From the NCBI GenBank assembly GCA_037074705.1, contig CM073594.1, positions 76,819,009-76,883,008 on the forward strand: a stretch of 64,000 nucleotides of DNA, written 5' to 3'. Positions within the stretch are counted from its first letter, which is position 1; every line of letters begins with the position of its first letter. Source of the stretch: Zhengitettix transpicula (Eukaryota; Arthropoda; Insecta; Orthoptera; Tetrigidae). The notes beneath the pieces were generated by a model that ran no database searches, had not been told where the DNA came from, and worked only from the letters and a program-made list of their open reading frames with translations. Shown here piece after piece: positions 35,306-45,995 of this stretch. Position numbers and translations under genes: made by a program.

Positions 35306-35412
35306 ACAAAGCTTCCAGAAACGTCGTGTGGTATTTATATTTCTACATTTTTTATATGTATTTGGCAATATTTCTTAGTATTCATTTTCCATCAGACGTA
35401 AATTTTTCACGT
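35306..35412 (+). repeat. PLE terminal motif, type 1 tail (right of inverted pair)
   Basis: 'CAAAGCTTCCAGAAACGTCG', 'TGTGGTATTTATATTTCTAC' and the downstream 'CATCAGACGTAAATTTTTCAC' match the 25632 copy ('CAATCAAACGTAAATTTTT'). It lies head-to-head with 35185-35301. Confidence 0.62.
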
Positions 35413-35436
35413 TCATATAGCTTTAAGTTACTTTAA

Positions 35437-35850
35437 TTAATGGTGATCCGTTTAGGTATCTTACTAGCAAGTTTCCTGGGCTGTCCGAAGCAAAGCTGAA
35501 TGAGTGTATTTTGGTGGGTCGAAAACTTTGAAAACGTAACGAAAAACGTTGAGAAAACAGCATGGAATTCCTTCAAGGAAGTTGTACGAAAGTCTTCGAG
35601 AAACAAGAAAGATCCTAATTTATAAAGAATCGTAGACAACATGCGGAGAAGTTTCAAAGACCTGGGATGTTCAATGCACTTCTTGATCTCACATCTGGAC
35701 CATTTTCTCGCAAATCTTGGTGCAGTGAGTGAAGAGCACCAGAACAGAGCCAAGAACGGTGGAATGTAGATGTGATGGCCGCCTACTGTTGGATGCTGCA
35801 CAAGCGGGAAAGCTCGAAACGAAGCTTAGACGGAAAAAATGTAGATATTA
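35437..35850 (+). pseudogene. Relic of a conserved arthropod orphan ORF
   Basis: Translated in shifting frames the plus strand gives YLTSKFPGLSEAKLNECILV, then SAWNSFKEVVRKSSRNKKDP, MRRSFKDLGCSMHFLISHLD, HFLANLGAVSEEHQNR, and finally RWNVDVMAAYCWMLHKRESS. I recognise this order (K-F-P-x-L-S-E-A-K, C-x-M-x-x-H-x-L-x-S-H-L-D, N-x-G-A-V-S-x-E-H-x-x-R, M-x-x-Y-C-W-x-L-H) from uncharacterised proteins repeated in many arthropod genomes. The function is unknown to me. Stops (e.g. near 35630 and 35767) and frameshifts show it is dead. The 122-codon minus-strand ORF over the same bases is a shadow. The multicopy nature of the family suggests a mobile-element protein; that is inference. Confidence 0.65.
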
Positions 35851-36129
35851 TAAATATTTTATAAACAATTTTTTATTTTTATAACATTAAAATAAATGAG
35901 AAAATATGACTTGAATATATTTTTATTTAAAGATATACTATTTTGTTATATGTATTGGTAATTTGTACTCGAGACTTTGACGTGATTCATTAATTGTGAG
36001 GGTTCTTATATTTTAGTCCTAAGAACACTATCATGAATAGTAAAACCGCCAGTGTCAGGTATTTCCTTCATTTCCTGTTGTTGGGTGCATAAATTCCCTG
36101 TCCAACAATTTCTTTACGTCGGGATTCCA
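35851..36129. other. Unassigned AT-rich DNA
   Basis: May include decayed upstream sequence of the LINE that follows; no motif visible. Confidence 0.35.
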
Positions 36130-38128
36130 TTTGAGATTCTTAGCGATGTCAAGATTGAAAAAAAATTACATACTTTCTTGAGCAAATATATTTTAAGTTT
36201 CTCACAGCATGGCTTCCTTAAAGGAAAATCCACAAATAGCGCAAGGTACGACTTTTCTCCCGCTATCGGAAGGGCGTGGGACAAATACCCAATGCCCGAC
36301 CTACCTGATGCAAGTTTTTCTAGGGTTTTCCCTGCATTTCTTTAGGCAAATGCCGGGTAGGATCCTTAAAATATAGCCCGGGGGCCCTAGTTAACCCTTG
36401 GCTAACTTCTACCCTTCCGCATCCCCCCTTTCAAATCCCTTCCTATGCTATTAAAGGGGAGTTGCCCAACGTGGATTACCCTCATGTAGCCTGTTGCCCT
36501 AAAAAAATAATAATAAAAACTGTATTCAAAATTCATTGGATGAGGGATTGAAGATAGCTGGAATATTTGCTGATCTGTCTAAGGCATTCGACACGGTTGA
36601 TCATGAAAGTTAGAATATTATGTCGTACTGCCTTACTTCTCCTAAAATCATATCTAAAAACTCGTAAACAAAAGGTAGCGGTCGAAACTGAAGATGGACA
36701 TATTTATTTATCTGCTTGGGAATTAATTACATGCGGTATTTCTCAAGGCTTGATTCTTGGGCCTTTACTTTTCTCTATATTAATGATCTTCCAGGATTCG
36801 TCCGTCCTCTGAAATCAATTCTCTACGCGATGATACAAATGTAGTGATTGCAGATAAAAATGTTGATAATCTTGTTAGAAACGTAGAAATCACTCTGGGG
36901 AAACTAAATGTGTGCTTTGAAGTCAATAAATTATCAGTAAATCAAGATAAAACCAAGTTCGTCCAGTTCTCAGCGGATGGTAGTAACAACCTTCTAGACA
37001 AGTTCTCGGCTGAGGCGCCTTTCCTGGGTCTTCAGGTTGTTAGCAAATTAAAGTGAACTCAGCATATAGATTTTCTTACTGGGGTTGTTATTGTCTCATC
37101 TTCTTAATGCAACATGTTGACATCAACACAACGAAAATGGTGTTACTTTGCGTATTTTCATTCCCTTGTGTCTTATGGCATTGCAAATTGGGGCAATTGC
37201 TCCAATAGCATTGAAATATTCAAGTTAACAAAAGCGTGCCATTAGAATACTTTCTAATACGGATAATAAATCCAGTTGTAAACCGCTTTTCAAAACTCTG
37301 CGAATATGAACTCTTCGCAGCGTGTTTATTCACGAAATTTTAAAGTTCGTTAAGCGGAACATGAATCTCTTTCAAAGGAATGGCGAGTCTCACGATTACG
37401 AGACTAGAAATCGCTCACGTCTAAGATCTTTGCTCTCTACCAGAGAAGTATTCACCATTCAGGGATAGTTTTAACAATAGTATTTCTCCAGATGTGAAGA
37501 ACAATAATAACTACAAGAGTTTTGGGATTCAATGCAAAAATATTCCACTGAATACTCAGTACAGGAGTTTCTAGATCGTTCCCCTGATAATTAATTTTTT
37601 AAAAACTGCAAAATTGTTGATTGTGTTGCAAATAAATCCACTTATTTCATACCTTGCTTAGTCTCTGTTGGTCTTTTCTGCTCTTTTGTTTGTTTGTTTC
37701 ATGTACGGTCTGGAGTTTGCAGATTCCTCGTCGCTCTGTTTCGTGAAGTGTCCGTTGTTTGTGTTTACCCCGAGTGTGCGTGTGTCAAGTTTGGTGTTTA
37801 TTCTTCTGTGATGTTTAATTCTATATTTTATGATAGTTAATTCTCTAATAATTAATTTTTTACTAGTACGTATTGAATTTTTTTATTAGATCTGTAAATA
37901 TTATATTATACCCTTAGTATAGTTAAAGAATTATTATTATTTTTATTATTAAAATATAGTTCTTTTACTTATGTTGGACAGGGAAATTTGTGATCCCGAG
38001 TTTTAGTATATTTATGTTAACTGCTAATTATTTATAATTGTAGCATCCAATTATTATATTGTAATTTTATGTATTGACGTATCCTATTTCCTTATTCGAG
38101 GACTAGCGGAATAAAATAAATCAAAGTC
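36130..38128 (+). pseudogene. LINE RT relic (Jockey type) with 3' UTR, split by family S
   Basis: FLSKYILSFSQHGFLKGKST (RT motif 1-2 region, to about 36243) is followed, after the family S insert, by IQNSLDEGLKIAGIFADLSK and AFDTVDHE (motif A, 36530-36605). LLKSYLKTRKQKV and CGISQGLILGPLLFS (motif B) follow, then SILYA and, after a one-base loss, DDTNVVIADKNVDNL (the YADD box, near 36826). LNVCFEVNKLSVNQDKTKFV is the thumb-side motif. Later frames give FHSLVSYGIANWGNCSNS and YETRNRSRLRSL, the C-terminal region. Coding remnants end near 37600. The following AT-rich tract to an ATAAAATAAATCAAA end (38111-38128) is a plausible 3' UTR. Multiple frameshifts and stops. It belongs to a different subfamily from the LINE at 23736. 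Confidence 0.82.
36248..36509 (+). mobile_element. SINE-like family S, copy S5, inside LINE
   Basis: 5'-truncated copy from 'TTCTCCCGCTATCGGAAGGG' to 'TAGCCTGTTGCCCTAAAAAA' with an (ATA)n tail. It divides the LINE RT reading frame between KSTNSA and CIQNSL, so it is younger than the LINE. No target duplication is discernible. Confidence 0.85.
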
Positions 38129-39177
38129 GGACACCTGCGCTTCCACATATTTAGACTAGAGCTTGGTCTTGTAGTTCTTATGTGCAATACCAGCAACTGG
38201 CCTAATGGTTGCTCCTATTTTGGAACTTCGTCACCTATTAGATTGCGGGTTCCTAAGGCGAATACAATGGAGAAATTACAAGGTGTAAATGAAGAGAGGA
38301 GCAACCCTCGGACGGCATACGGCATTCCTGGGGCACAAAGACATTCCACGCGCCTCCCAGCTTCCAGGAAGCCTGCTAAGCGTGACGCTTCGAACCTAAT
38401 TATTTGTTGTCCGAGTTCGGGAGGCCATAGCCTACGGATTGGATTCAATTCAGGGAGGGCGCGGCATTAGAGCCGCCTGTTCGATGGCCGTTTCCTATGT
38501 TTGATTACGGCATTTCCATGAACGACCAGATTGACTTTGCTTCCGTGAAAAGCTGCAAGTGCTCCGCAAATTAGATTACTTTTTTCCCAAAAGACGTCGT
38601 TCCGACAACGGAGCCGGACCTCCAACAAATGCTCCACTGTCCCGTCAACTTACTGTATTCCTCGTAAGAGGAGACCTCAGAGGTTTCCTATCCAAATTGC
38701 ATCTGTTTTCATTGAGGGGGCTATATTCTATTTCACGGTGAGATTTCTCAACTTGATAAAAATTACTTTAGTAATGTGAATTAATAAAAAAGTAAATTCT
38801 TAAGGTTACTGATTTCGTTTTCTGTAGGCTATTGACTTCGAAAATGCTTTTTTTTCCTACCAAAACTCTGAAGTTGGCATGCTCATATCTTGAAAACAGT
38901 AATTTATTCCGTGTAAGACCAGAATATAATGGAAGCCACATTTCAGGCCAAGCATCTTAATAATGTTAAAAAAATATCTCGCATTTATAGTAATATAAAT
39001 AAATAAACAAGCTGTAAAGGGTTAGAAGATTGTTTATTTAGAAAAAAAAAAAATATACCGAAGTTTAGTCCGTTATTTTAGGAACTCTTCAAGTTTAATC
39101 CACAAAATTGTAGACGGTACAGTTTTCACGTATCGATTATTTATTTTCCGACAAATAATTAATCATGCAATGTAACC
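38129..39177. other. Unassigned DNA with GC-richer patch
   Basis: The stretch 38230-38480 is GC-richer and has overlapping 77- and 96-codon ORFs on opposite strands, without a known domain. The remainder is AT-rich. No repeat partner in the window. Confidence 0.35.
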
Positions 39178-39388
39178 AGTGCCCGATCTACCTGATGCAG
39201 GTTTTCTAGGGTTTGTCCCGTATCAGTTTCATCAAATGCCAGGTGGGATCCTTAGACAATAGCACGGGATCCCTAGTTAAACAATGGCTACTTCCTCTAC
39301 CGTTCCGCATCCAATCTTTCTAATTAATTTTCTATGCAATTAAAGTGGAGAGACCACTATGTGGGTTATCTGTCTCCATAACAGAAAA
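39178..39388 (+). mobile_element. SINE-like family S, copy S6 (3' part, diverged)
   Basis: 'GATCTACCTGATGCAGG', 'GGGATCCTTAGACAATAGCA', 'TCCCTAGTTAAACAATGGC' match family S at clearly lower identity than other copies, so this is an old insertion. Mariner copy 1 inserted 26 bp further on. Confidence 0.7.
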
Positions 39389-39416
39389 ATAGCGTTAATT
39401 ACTTAATTCTTTAATA

Positions 39417-40726
39417 CCACTATGAAATAAAGTAAGGTGAATTTATTTATAAAATATAAATTCTTTATTTATTCTTCCAAATCAATTTCATCCCCTTCAA
39501 AGTAATCCCCGTCCGATAAAACGCACTTTTTCCAACCCTTTTTCCAGTCCTCGAAACAGTTGGAATAGTCTTTTTCCGGTATAGCCTTCAAGACCTTCTC
39601 GATTCGGTTTTTATCTCCTCAATCGTGTCAAAACGGCGTCCCCGCATTGGCCTTTTGAGTTTGCTGAATAGCCAGAAGTCGTACGGAGCCAAATAAGGCG
39701 AATACGGTGGTTGCGGAACGATATGAGTCGAGTTTTTAGCAAAAAAGTCGCGAAGAACCAATGCAGTATGACATGGTGCATTATCGTGATGAAGGAACCA
39801 AGAATTGTTCGCCCATAATTCCGGCCGTTTCAGACGAATAGCTTCACGCAAACGACGCATAACGCTCAAATAATATTCTTTGTTGACAGTTTGGCCCGGC
39901 GGAAGGAATTCATAGTGCACCACACCACGATAATGAAAGAAAACTGTCAACATGACCTTGATTTTCGATCGACTTTGTCCGTGGTCTTTTCGGTCTTGCT
40001 TCACCTTTTTGCACGATATTCGCTGGATTGGTCGGTGGTTCAGGGTCGTATGCGTAAATCCAAGTTTCATCTCCAGTAATGATGCATTTCAAGTGGTCCT
40101 GATAGTCAGACAGCAAAGTTTCACACACATCAACACGACGCTTTTTTTCCAAAAAATTGAGCGATTTTGGCACCAATCGAGACTTGAGGCGTTTGAAACA
40201 CAAAATAATCTTCAAAATGGTTTGGGCTGAGCCAAATGATATTCCAACACTATCAGCGAGATCTCTAATTGTCCATCGACGATTTTCAAGCACCAAATCT
40301 TTGATTTTTTGGACGTGGCCCTCGTCGGTAGACGTTGATGGTCGTCCAGAGCGCGGTTCGTCTTCAATGCGTTCTCGGCCCTCTTTGAACTCGTTGTACC
40401 ACTTATAAGCGTTTTTTTGTGCCATAGTTTGATCACCAAAGGCCTTCCGCAACATTTTCAACGTGTCCGCACAAGAATATTCGTTCCGCAAACAAAATTT
40501 GATGCAAGTTCTTTGCTCAACAAAATCACCCATTGCAAAAATCGAAAAATTCACTTTTGGTTGTTTACAAAACACGTATAACTCGGATATAATTAAACCT
40601 TTTAACAAACAGACGCTTGGTAAATATTATAGACAGTCCTACCAACTTAGGGGAAAAAATTTACCTGCCTTCCTAATATCTGGGAGTTTTAAATGTCAAT
40701 TTCACCTTACTTTTTTATCACAGCGG
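39417..40726 (-). mobile_element. Mariner element, copy M1
   Basis: Bounded by TA duplications (39415-39416 and 40727-40728). The terminal inverted repeats are CCACTATGAAATAAAGTAAG and, on the other strand, CCGCTGTGATAAAAAAGTAA, both followed by GGTGAA. The 1,310-bp length is normal for mariner. It carries a transposase relic on the minus strand and matches M2 (57974-59254) throughout. Confidence 0.92.
39469..40533 (-). pseudogene. Mariner transposase (DD34D), frameshifted copy in M1
   Basis: Mariner transposase cuts the element at its inverted repeats and inserts it at TA. The start at 40533 ([15 protein letters not shown]) matches M2. The N-terminal half shows two HTH-like units ([20 protein letters not shown] with GRPS, then [20 protein letters not shown]). 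The catalytic triad is visible: ITGDETW (first D), HHDNAPCH (second D) and, 34 residues later, YDFWLF (third D), hence DD34D. The D-L-A-P-x-D motif reads YLAPYD here. Lesions: one frame change between 39910 and 40070, and loss of 2 bases near 39597 that ends the second frame early at ...TESRRS. The original stop is at 39469-39471, implying about 354 residues. The N-terminus suggests a vertumnana-like subfamily; uncertain. Confidence 0.9.
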
Positions 40727-40728
40727 TA

Positions 40729-41397
40729 TATATGGACTAAATAATTGATATTGATGTATAAACACTCAGTGTCAAGATTGAATTTATCATCTGTTATCTA
40801 CATATTATCGATTTCTCTATATCGTAATAAAAAATATAATAAGAATATTACCGGATTAACTTATTATAATAGAAAAATCTGGAACGGACTAAAATTAAAA
40901 CGCTTAATGCTGAGCTTTGACAGAAAGCAATTCTTCTGTTCCATAAACCATTAAATATCATTTAATGAATTATATCTATTGGATAAGACTCCGAGAAACA
41001 GAGAAAAATTCTCTTTCGCCACAGAAAAATAATTTATTTTGCAACGACTGCTTGTCGCACGAGTATTAGTCACACAATTCTTATTTAGTGAATGCATAAG
41101 GGGTACTAAATGTGGCGATCACGTAAGGAAATGAAATTGGCCATGCTTTTGAGCGGTGAGAGGGTGTATTCTACAGGTTAATGGCCATTCCGTGCTTCGT
41201 CGTCACGATTGCGTTCATGAAACTAGTTCACGTAGATTTGTGCTTCCGGTGTCAACATTATTACAGCTTGCAGAAGTGGTACAAAACGATTACGTGGAAA
41301 CCGGGGACGACTGTCTTTTTTCGTGTTTGGTTCTGGTATTTATTAAGTTAATATGTATAATGTTTTTGGCCTATTAAGTCAGAAAAATTATAAGATA
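40729..41397. other. Unassigned DNA
   Basis: Short ORFs of about 70 codons without domains; nothing supported. Confidence 0.45.
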
Positions 41398-42628
41398 CTA
41401 GCTGAGTGCCCGACTAAAATATGGCGCAGCGTTGCCTGGGTATTTATTTAAATTAACCCGGGGTAGGAATTGATTCGCCACTAACCTCTTGGTAAACATT
41501 TCATTTAACCAGCAAAATAGTGTTATGTTTGGAACATTTATTAATTTACGTTCCCCTCCCCGACCTAATCTTTCGGCATCTCACTTCAAATAAACCAAGA
41601 TGATGCGTGAGAGTTTTCGAGAATTCTCCTACTAAATAAAATAAGTGTCTAAAAAATCACGACGAATTAAAACAGTAAAAAATCCTCACGAACTTAATAC
41701 AGTCTAAAACTACCCCCGGCACCTTAAATGAGTAAATAAATACAACCTTGAACTAAAATTCATCTGGTACCCTAAAAAACAAAAAACTGCCCGGTCACTT
41801 AAGAGGGCAAACCTTTTGTCAATCGTGTCCACCTCCACGAAGATCATAAAATTTTATCAACCACCGCTGTTAATGTGAGAATTAAATTCAGCGACTCCAA
41901 TAACTCCGGAATCGTCACTAATCTCGGTCTTTTTTGCATTACTTTTTATGTAAACTCCTTCCACAACCACCCTTGCCTTTCAGAACTAATATTACACACT
42001 TAAAAATTCCAGAATGACACTATCGAATTCAGTGACCCCGAAAACGTTTTATTCGACGCTAATAATTGCCGTTTACGAATGTTTTTAAAAGTGCTGCCGC
42101 AGTCGTCCCCACCCCTAGAGGCGGTAGGTATGTCTTAACCCCTCAGTGTTTGTTCCTGGATCGTAAGTAACATGTGTATAACGTTTGGTGGAAATTGCTC
42201 TACACGTTTAAGATTGGAAACGAAAATTTGCTCACCCCCACATCTAGGGGCTGAACTATAACGTAACTGACATAGTGAATGTCATAATTAAACTGATTGA
42301 CTTCAGTAACCCTGGATTTGACACCAATCTCGGTTGTTTAGCGTGATTTTTACGTAACACCCCTCCGCCCCCTCCATCATTGGTGTTGTAAGGGAGAGGG
42401 ATTATTATCATCTAAAACATCGGGATAGAAACTATTAATCACATCAACCCTGAAAAGTAATTAATCGATGCGAATATAGACCGTTTTAGCATGATTTTAA
42501 ATTTCACCTCCGTTCACCCCTTTGGATTTTCCTAATGATTCTAAAACCCGACAGAAACATTCGCGGGGGTGCCACAACTCACCAAAGTTTCATTGCAATC
42601 GGATGAATTGTTTAGGAGTGTATAGGGG
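41398..42628 (+). mobile_element. RTE-like non-autonomous repeat, copy R1
   Basis: It starts 'TACTAGCTGAGTGCCCGAC', a beginning typical of arthropod RTE-linked or similar non-autonomous elements. It ends 'CAAAGTTTCATTGCAATCGG', 'TTTAGGAGTGTATAGGGGAC' followed by (ACAG)n/(AC)n, the usual RTE-type 3' end. Inside, blocks recur: block Y at about 41830-41960 and 42230-42370 ('TTGACACCAATCTCGGTTGTT'), block X near 42100-42220 ('CCTCAGTGTTTGTTCC', 'AACATGTGTATAACGTTTGG'), and block Z ('CACTATCGAATTCAGTGACC', 'CACATCAACCCTGAAAAG'). The same blocks are found at 45010-45995 and 31735-31885. No RT coding is visible. Confidence 0.65.
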
Positions 42629-42781
<153 letters not shown>

Positions 42782-43146
42782 TAGGGTAACAGGCAACATG
42801 AAGGTAATCCACATAGTGACAAATCCCCTTTAATAGCATAGGAAGGGATTTGAAAGGGGGGATGCGGAAGGGTAGAGGAAGTTAGCCAAGGGTTAACTAG
42901 GGTCCCCGGGCTAAGGTTTAAGGATCATACCCGGCAATGCGCCTGAAAGTGATGCAGGGAAAACCCTAGAAAAACCTGCATTAGGTAGGTCGGACATTTG
43001 GTACTTGTCTCACGCCCTTCCGATGGCGGGAGAGGGGTTCGCTCTCAGATTTCCCCTCGCCGTGCCTTGACCGGTTTAGGAGGCAGCTGGCCGACTATTC
43101 CAATAGGAATAGCGGACAACTCTTACCGTATGCCCAAGGTCTGCGC
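42782..43146 (-). mobile_element. SINE-like family S, copy S7 (5'-truncated)
   Basis: The minus-strand copy has its 3' end (TAGCCTGTTACCCTAAA on the minus strand) running into the (AT)n tract. Landmarks 'AATAGCATAGGAAGGGATTTG', 'GATGGCGGGAGAGGGGTTC', 'ATTCCAATAGGAATAGCGGA'. It stops after 'CCCAAGGTCTGCG', so the 5' hairpin region is absent. Confidence 0.85.
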
Positions 43147-43414
43147 TGAGCTATTATTATAAATTTTGTGAATTTCATTGATCAGCGTTGAGAGAACGTT
43201 CAATATCATACTGTCTTGTTGCAGTATTTGTTGGAAAATATAATTAAATTATAAAGTAAATATGTTCATAATGGAAGAAATGTTGACTTCATTATGTGCT
43301 TAGATTCTGTCATTCTGGAGCCTTTTACTGCATTCGTATAACTAAAATTTCACTGCACTTGGGATGCTCCTGCTTGTTGCTATTTGCATCATTGGGCTTT
43401 CTCAAACAAGATGT
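43147..43414. other. Unassigned AT-rich DNA
   Basis: Nothing recognised. Confidence 0.4.
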
Positions 43415-43468
43415 ATTTAGCCGTGAGGGCGCCATCACTCAGCGCATTTGGCCGAAACGTCCTCAGTT
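43415..43468 (+). repeat. Hammerhead-like motif, possible type 4 PLE end
   Basis: 'CCGTGAGGGCGCCATCACTC' followed by 'GCGCATTTGGCCGAAACGTC' and CTCAG. GCGCCA and TTGGC can pair and are followed by CGAAACG, the same order as in type 2 motifs; CTGANGA is degenerate (CGTGAGG). Single copy in the window. Confidence 0.3.
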
Positions 43469-44474
43469 TTTTTTTACAGTATGTCGTTTTATGTGATCCA
43501 CCACATTTTACGCAAGGGCCTGGTATGTAACAAGATGTCTTCGTGTCTACATTATGTTAACATCACTCAACATCCTTTGCGGAGGGTTCCAATGCAGTTA
43601 TTTGGTTTTTAAATTTGTTTAACTTTATAAATATCTTTATTGTTATTCGCCGGTTCAGTATCAACGAAAAACATGTTTAGAACACATTAAATTGGCTCGT
43701 GAACGAGCACATCGCGATATTTGAGGAAACAATGGCTCGGCAACATTTCCGGGAATGTGTTGCCGGCAAGTATGGCCGGGCAATATGTTGCCAGCAATAC
43801 TCCGGTCACAGTGAAGCCCAAACATTTCCCGCGTACACTATGTGCAATAATAATGGCAGAAAATGCAGTGCAGGATTAATTGTTTTAAAAAAATTGAGAA
43901 ATTAAAGAAGAGAAGAACCTGGATTCGACAAACGAGAAATACTTTGAAATTTTGAGCAACGAATTAGTTCTCGAGAATTATTTATTTCAAAACTTCACCA
44001 GAAGGGCGATTTTGAATATTTGCTTCAACAAATTGGGCCCGTGGTTGAGTAAAAGGATGGTGATGAGGAAAGCAATACCGATCACTACAGGACTGGCAAT
44101 CTGCCTTCGATTCTTTGCTACATGAGACTCTTAGAAATCTTTATTGTACTTATTCAGAGTATCAGATTGTTCAATTTCACACGTTGTTGGAGAAGTATGC
44201 TTAGTTTTAATAGAATGATTAAATGAACTTGTCAAAGTAAGTATAGGCTATATTTCATTATTTTTATAAAAAAATTTTAAAAATTTTAAATTATTCAGTT
44301 ATTATTTTTAAGTTACTTTTCAACAAATGAGTTTTAAAAAACTAATTTTTATGAATTGCTGATAATTCATTTTCTTTAATAACTATGTATCTAATAAGTA
44401 TAGGAATTTTTAAGCAATTGTGTAATGGTGAGTAGCTATTATTCGCATATAAACAGATACTTTTCTCAATAAAG
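43469..44474. other. Unassigned DNA
   Basis: No supported gene. Around 43720-43800 several near-copies of 'CGGCAACATTTCCGGGAATG' with TGTTGCCGGC form a local imperfect palindrome. Confidence 0.4.
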
Positions 44475-44988
44475 TTTTTATTTTTTTTTAGTAACAGGCT
44501 ACATGAGGGTAATCCACATGGTGGCAACTTCCCTTTAATAGTATAGGAAGGGTAGAGGAAGGTAGCCAACGGTTTACTAGGGCCACCGGGCAATGGTTTA
44601 AGGATCCTACCCGGCAATTCGCCTAAAAGTGATGCAGGGAAAACCCTAGAAAAACCTGCATCAGGTAGGTCGGGCATTTGGTACTTGTCCCACGCCCTTC
44701 CGATGGCGGGAGAGTGGTTAGCTGTGGGGTCGCAGCTTTCCCCTCTCCGTGCCTTGACCGGCTTAGGAGGCAGCTGGCCGACTATTCCAATAGGAATAGC
44801 GGACAACTCTTACCGTATGCCCAAGGTCTGTGACCCCGGAACGTACACGTATCAAAACAGGACGAGCTGCCGCAGCATGTGGGAACCTTAGTTCAAAAAA
44901 AGCAAAGAGATGAAAAGGCATCCCGAAAGGTAGCCTCCGTCAGATCTCTCTCGGAAGGGTCACCTGCGAGAGAATTCTCTGGCAGGCT
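44475..44988 (-). mobile_element. SINE-like family S, copy S8 (nearly full length)
   Basis: Minus strand, poly-A tail at the left (T run at about 44481-44490), 5' end near 44988 with a decayed CCTGCGAGAG hairpin (44962-44986). It carries all family landmarks. An internal gap of about 25 bp relative to S7 removes 'GATTTGAAAGGGGGGATGCGG'-type sequence. The 154-codon ORF on the minus strand (44342-44806) runs through repeat and flank and is not considered a gene. Confidence 0.85.
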
Positions 44989-45009
44989 TCCTTTTCAAAG
45001 TGGATATTA

Positions 45010-45995
45010 TATAATTATTATATATTATATAGAAGAAAGAAACTTTCCCAGGTCTTAACCCCACAGCGTTTGTTTTCGATTCGAATGGAACACGTGTACA
45101 AAATTTGGTCAAATTTGGCCACGGGTGTATATTTGTTTGCAAAACACTTTGTAGAAGTACAACTTAACCGGCAAGTTGAATGTTATAATTAAACTAAGCG
45201 ACATCCATAACCCCCGGATTTGACTCCAATCTCTGTTGTTTTTGCTTTATTTTTATCTGACGTCCGTCAATACCCGCTCTTAACCCTTTAGTGCATGAGT
45301 TATTATATATTTTTTTTAAATAAAATTTTTAAGATGTATTTTTGTGAATACAATACGGGGAAAATAACCCAGACGATACCAACCGATACCAAAGTCAATT
45401 TGGCTCATGATGTTGCACATATGCTCTGATTTATCAATAATTCACATTATTTGTATAATTATGATTTTAGTGCAATTAGAATACTCTGAGAATAACGCTT
45501 ACATTTTCTTTCTTAAAAAAACATTTAGATGTTGACCAGCGAGCAGAATATCTGTCCGGAGGGGTTGACTCACAGAATACTAGGACAGGCATAAATTAAC
45601 ATATACACCAAAAGTTTCATATTTACTTAAGTGCATGTTGTTTCGTATCTGCATCACAATTTAGCTCTCTTAGAAACCAACAGACGGCTCTGGGATGATA
45701 CTGAAAGTTATGTTACACTATGCACTAAACGGTTAAGGGTGCACGCCTCCTATGCCAGGGATTGCAATTATACACAAACAACATAGCGAGAGACACTATT
45801 AATCTCATTGACCCCGAAAAAAAAAATAGTCTACGCAATGCCGTCCGTTTCAGGTTGTTTTAGTTTTTCACTACCGTCCCTGAGGATGGTAGCCGTTTAT
45901 TACCTCCACAGTGTTTGTTTCCGGTTCAGAAGGAACATGTGTACAAATTTGCTTGACAAGTGTATGAAATTTTATTTATTAAAGTAGGGGTTGGT
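45010..45995 (+). mobile_element. RTE-like non-autonomous repeat, copy R2 (rearranged)
   Basis: Block X at 45050-45145 ('CACAGCGTTTGTTTTCGATT', 'GTACAAAATTTGGTCAAA'), block Y at 45160-45260 ('CCCGGATTTGACTCCAATCTC'), an unrelated-looking interval 45300-45730, then block Z (45795-45830) and block X again (45880-45965, 'CTCCACAGTGTTTGTTTCCG', 'GGAACATGTGTACAAATTTG'). This is the same monomer order as in R1, suggesting a tandemly organised element. Confidence 0.6.

Noticed and set aside
35433..35801. 122-codon minus-strand ORF
   Set aside because: It is antisense to the orphan ORF relic, whose recognisable motifs are on the plus strand.
39891..40744. Plus-strand ORFs across mariner copy 1
   Set aside because: They are antisense shadows of the transposase reading frame.
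44342..44806. 154-codon minus-strand ORF
   Set aside because: It runs through family S repeat and into its flank; the same peptide pieces occur in other family S copies in both strands, so it is a repeat by-product.
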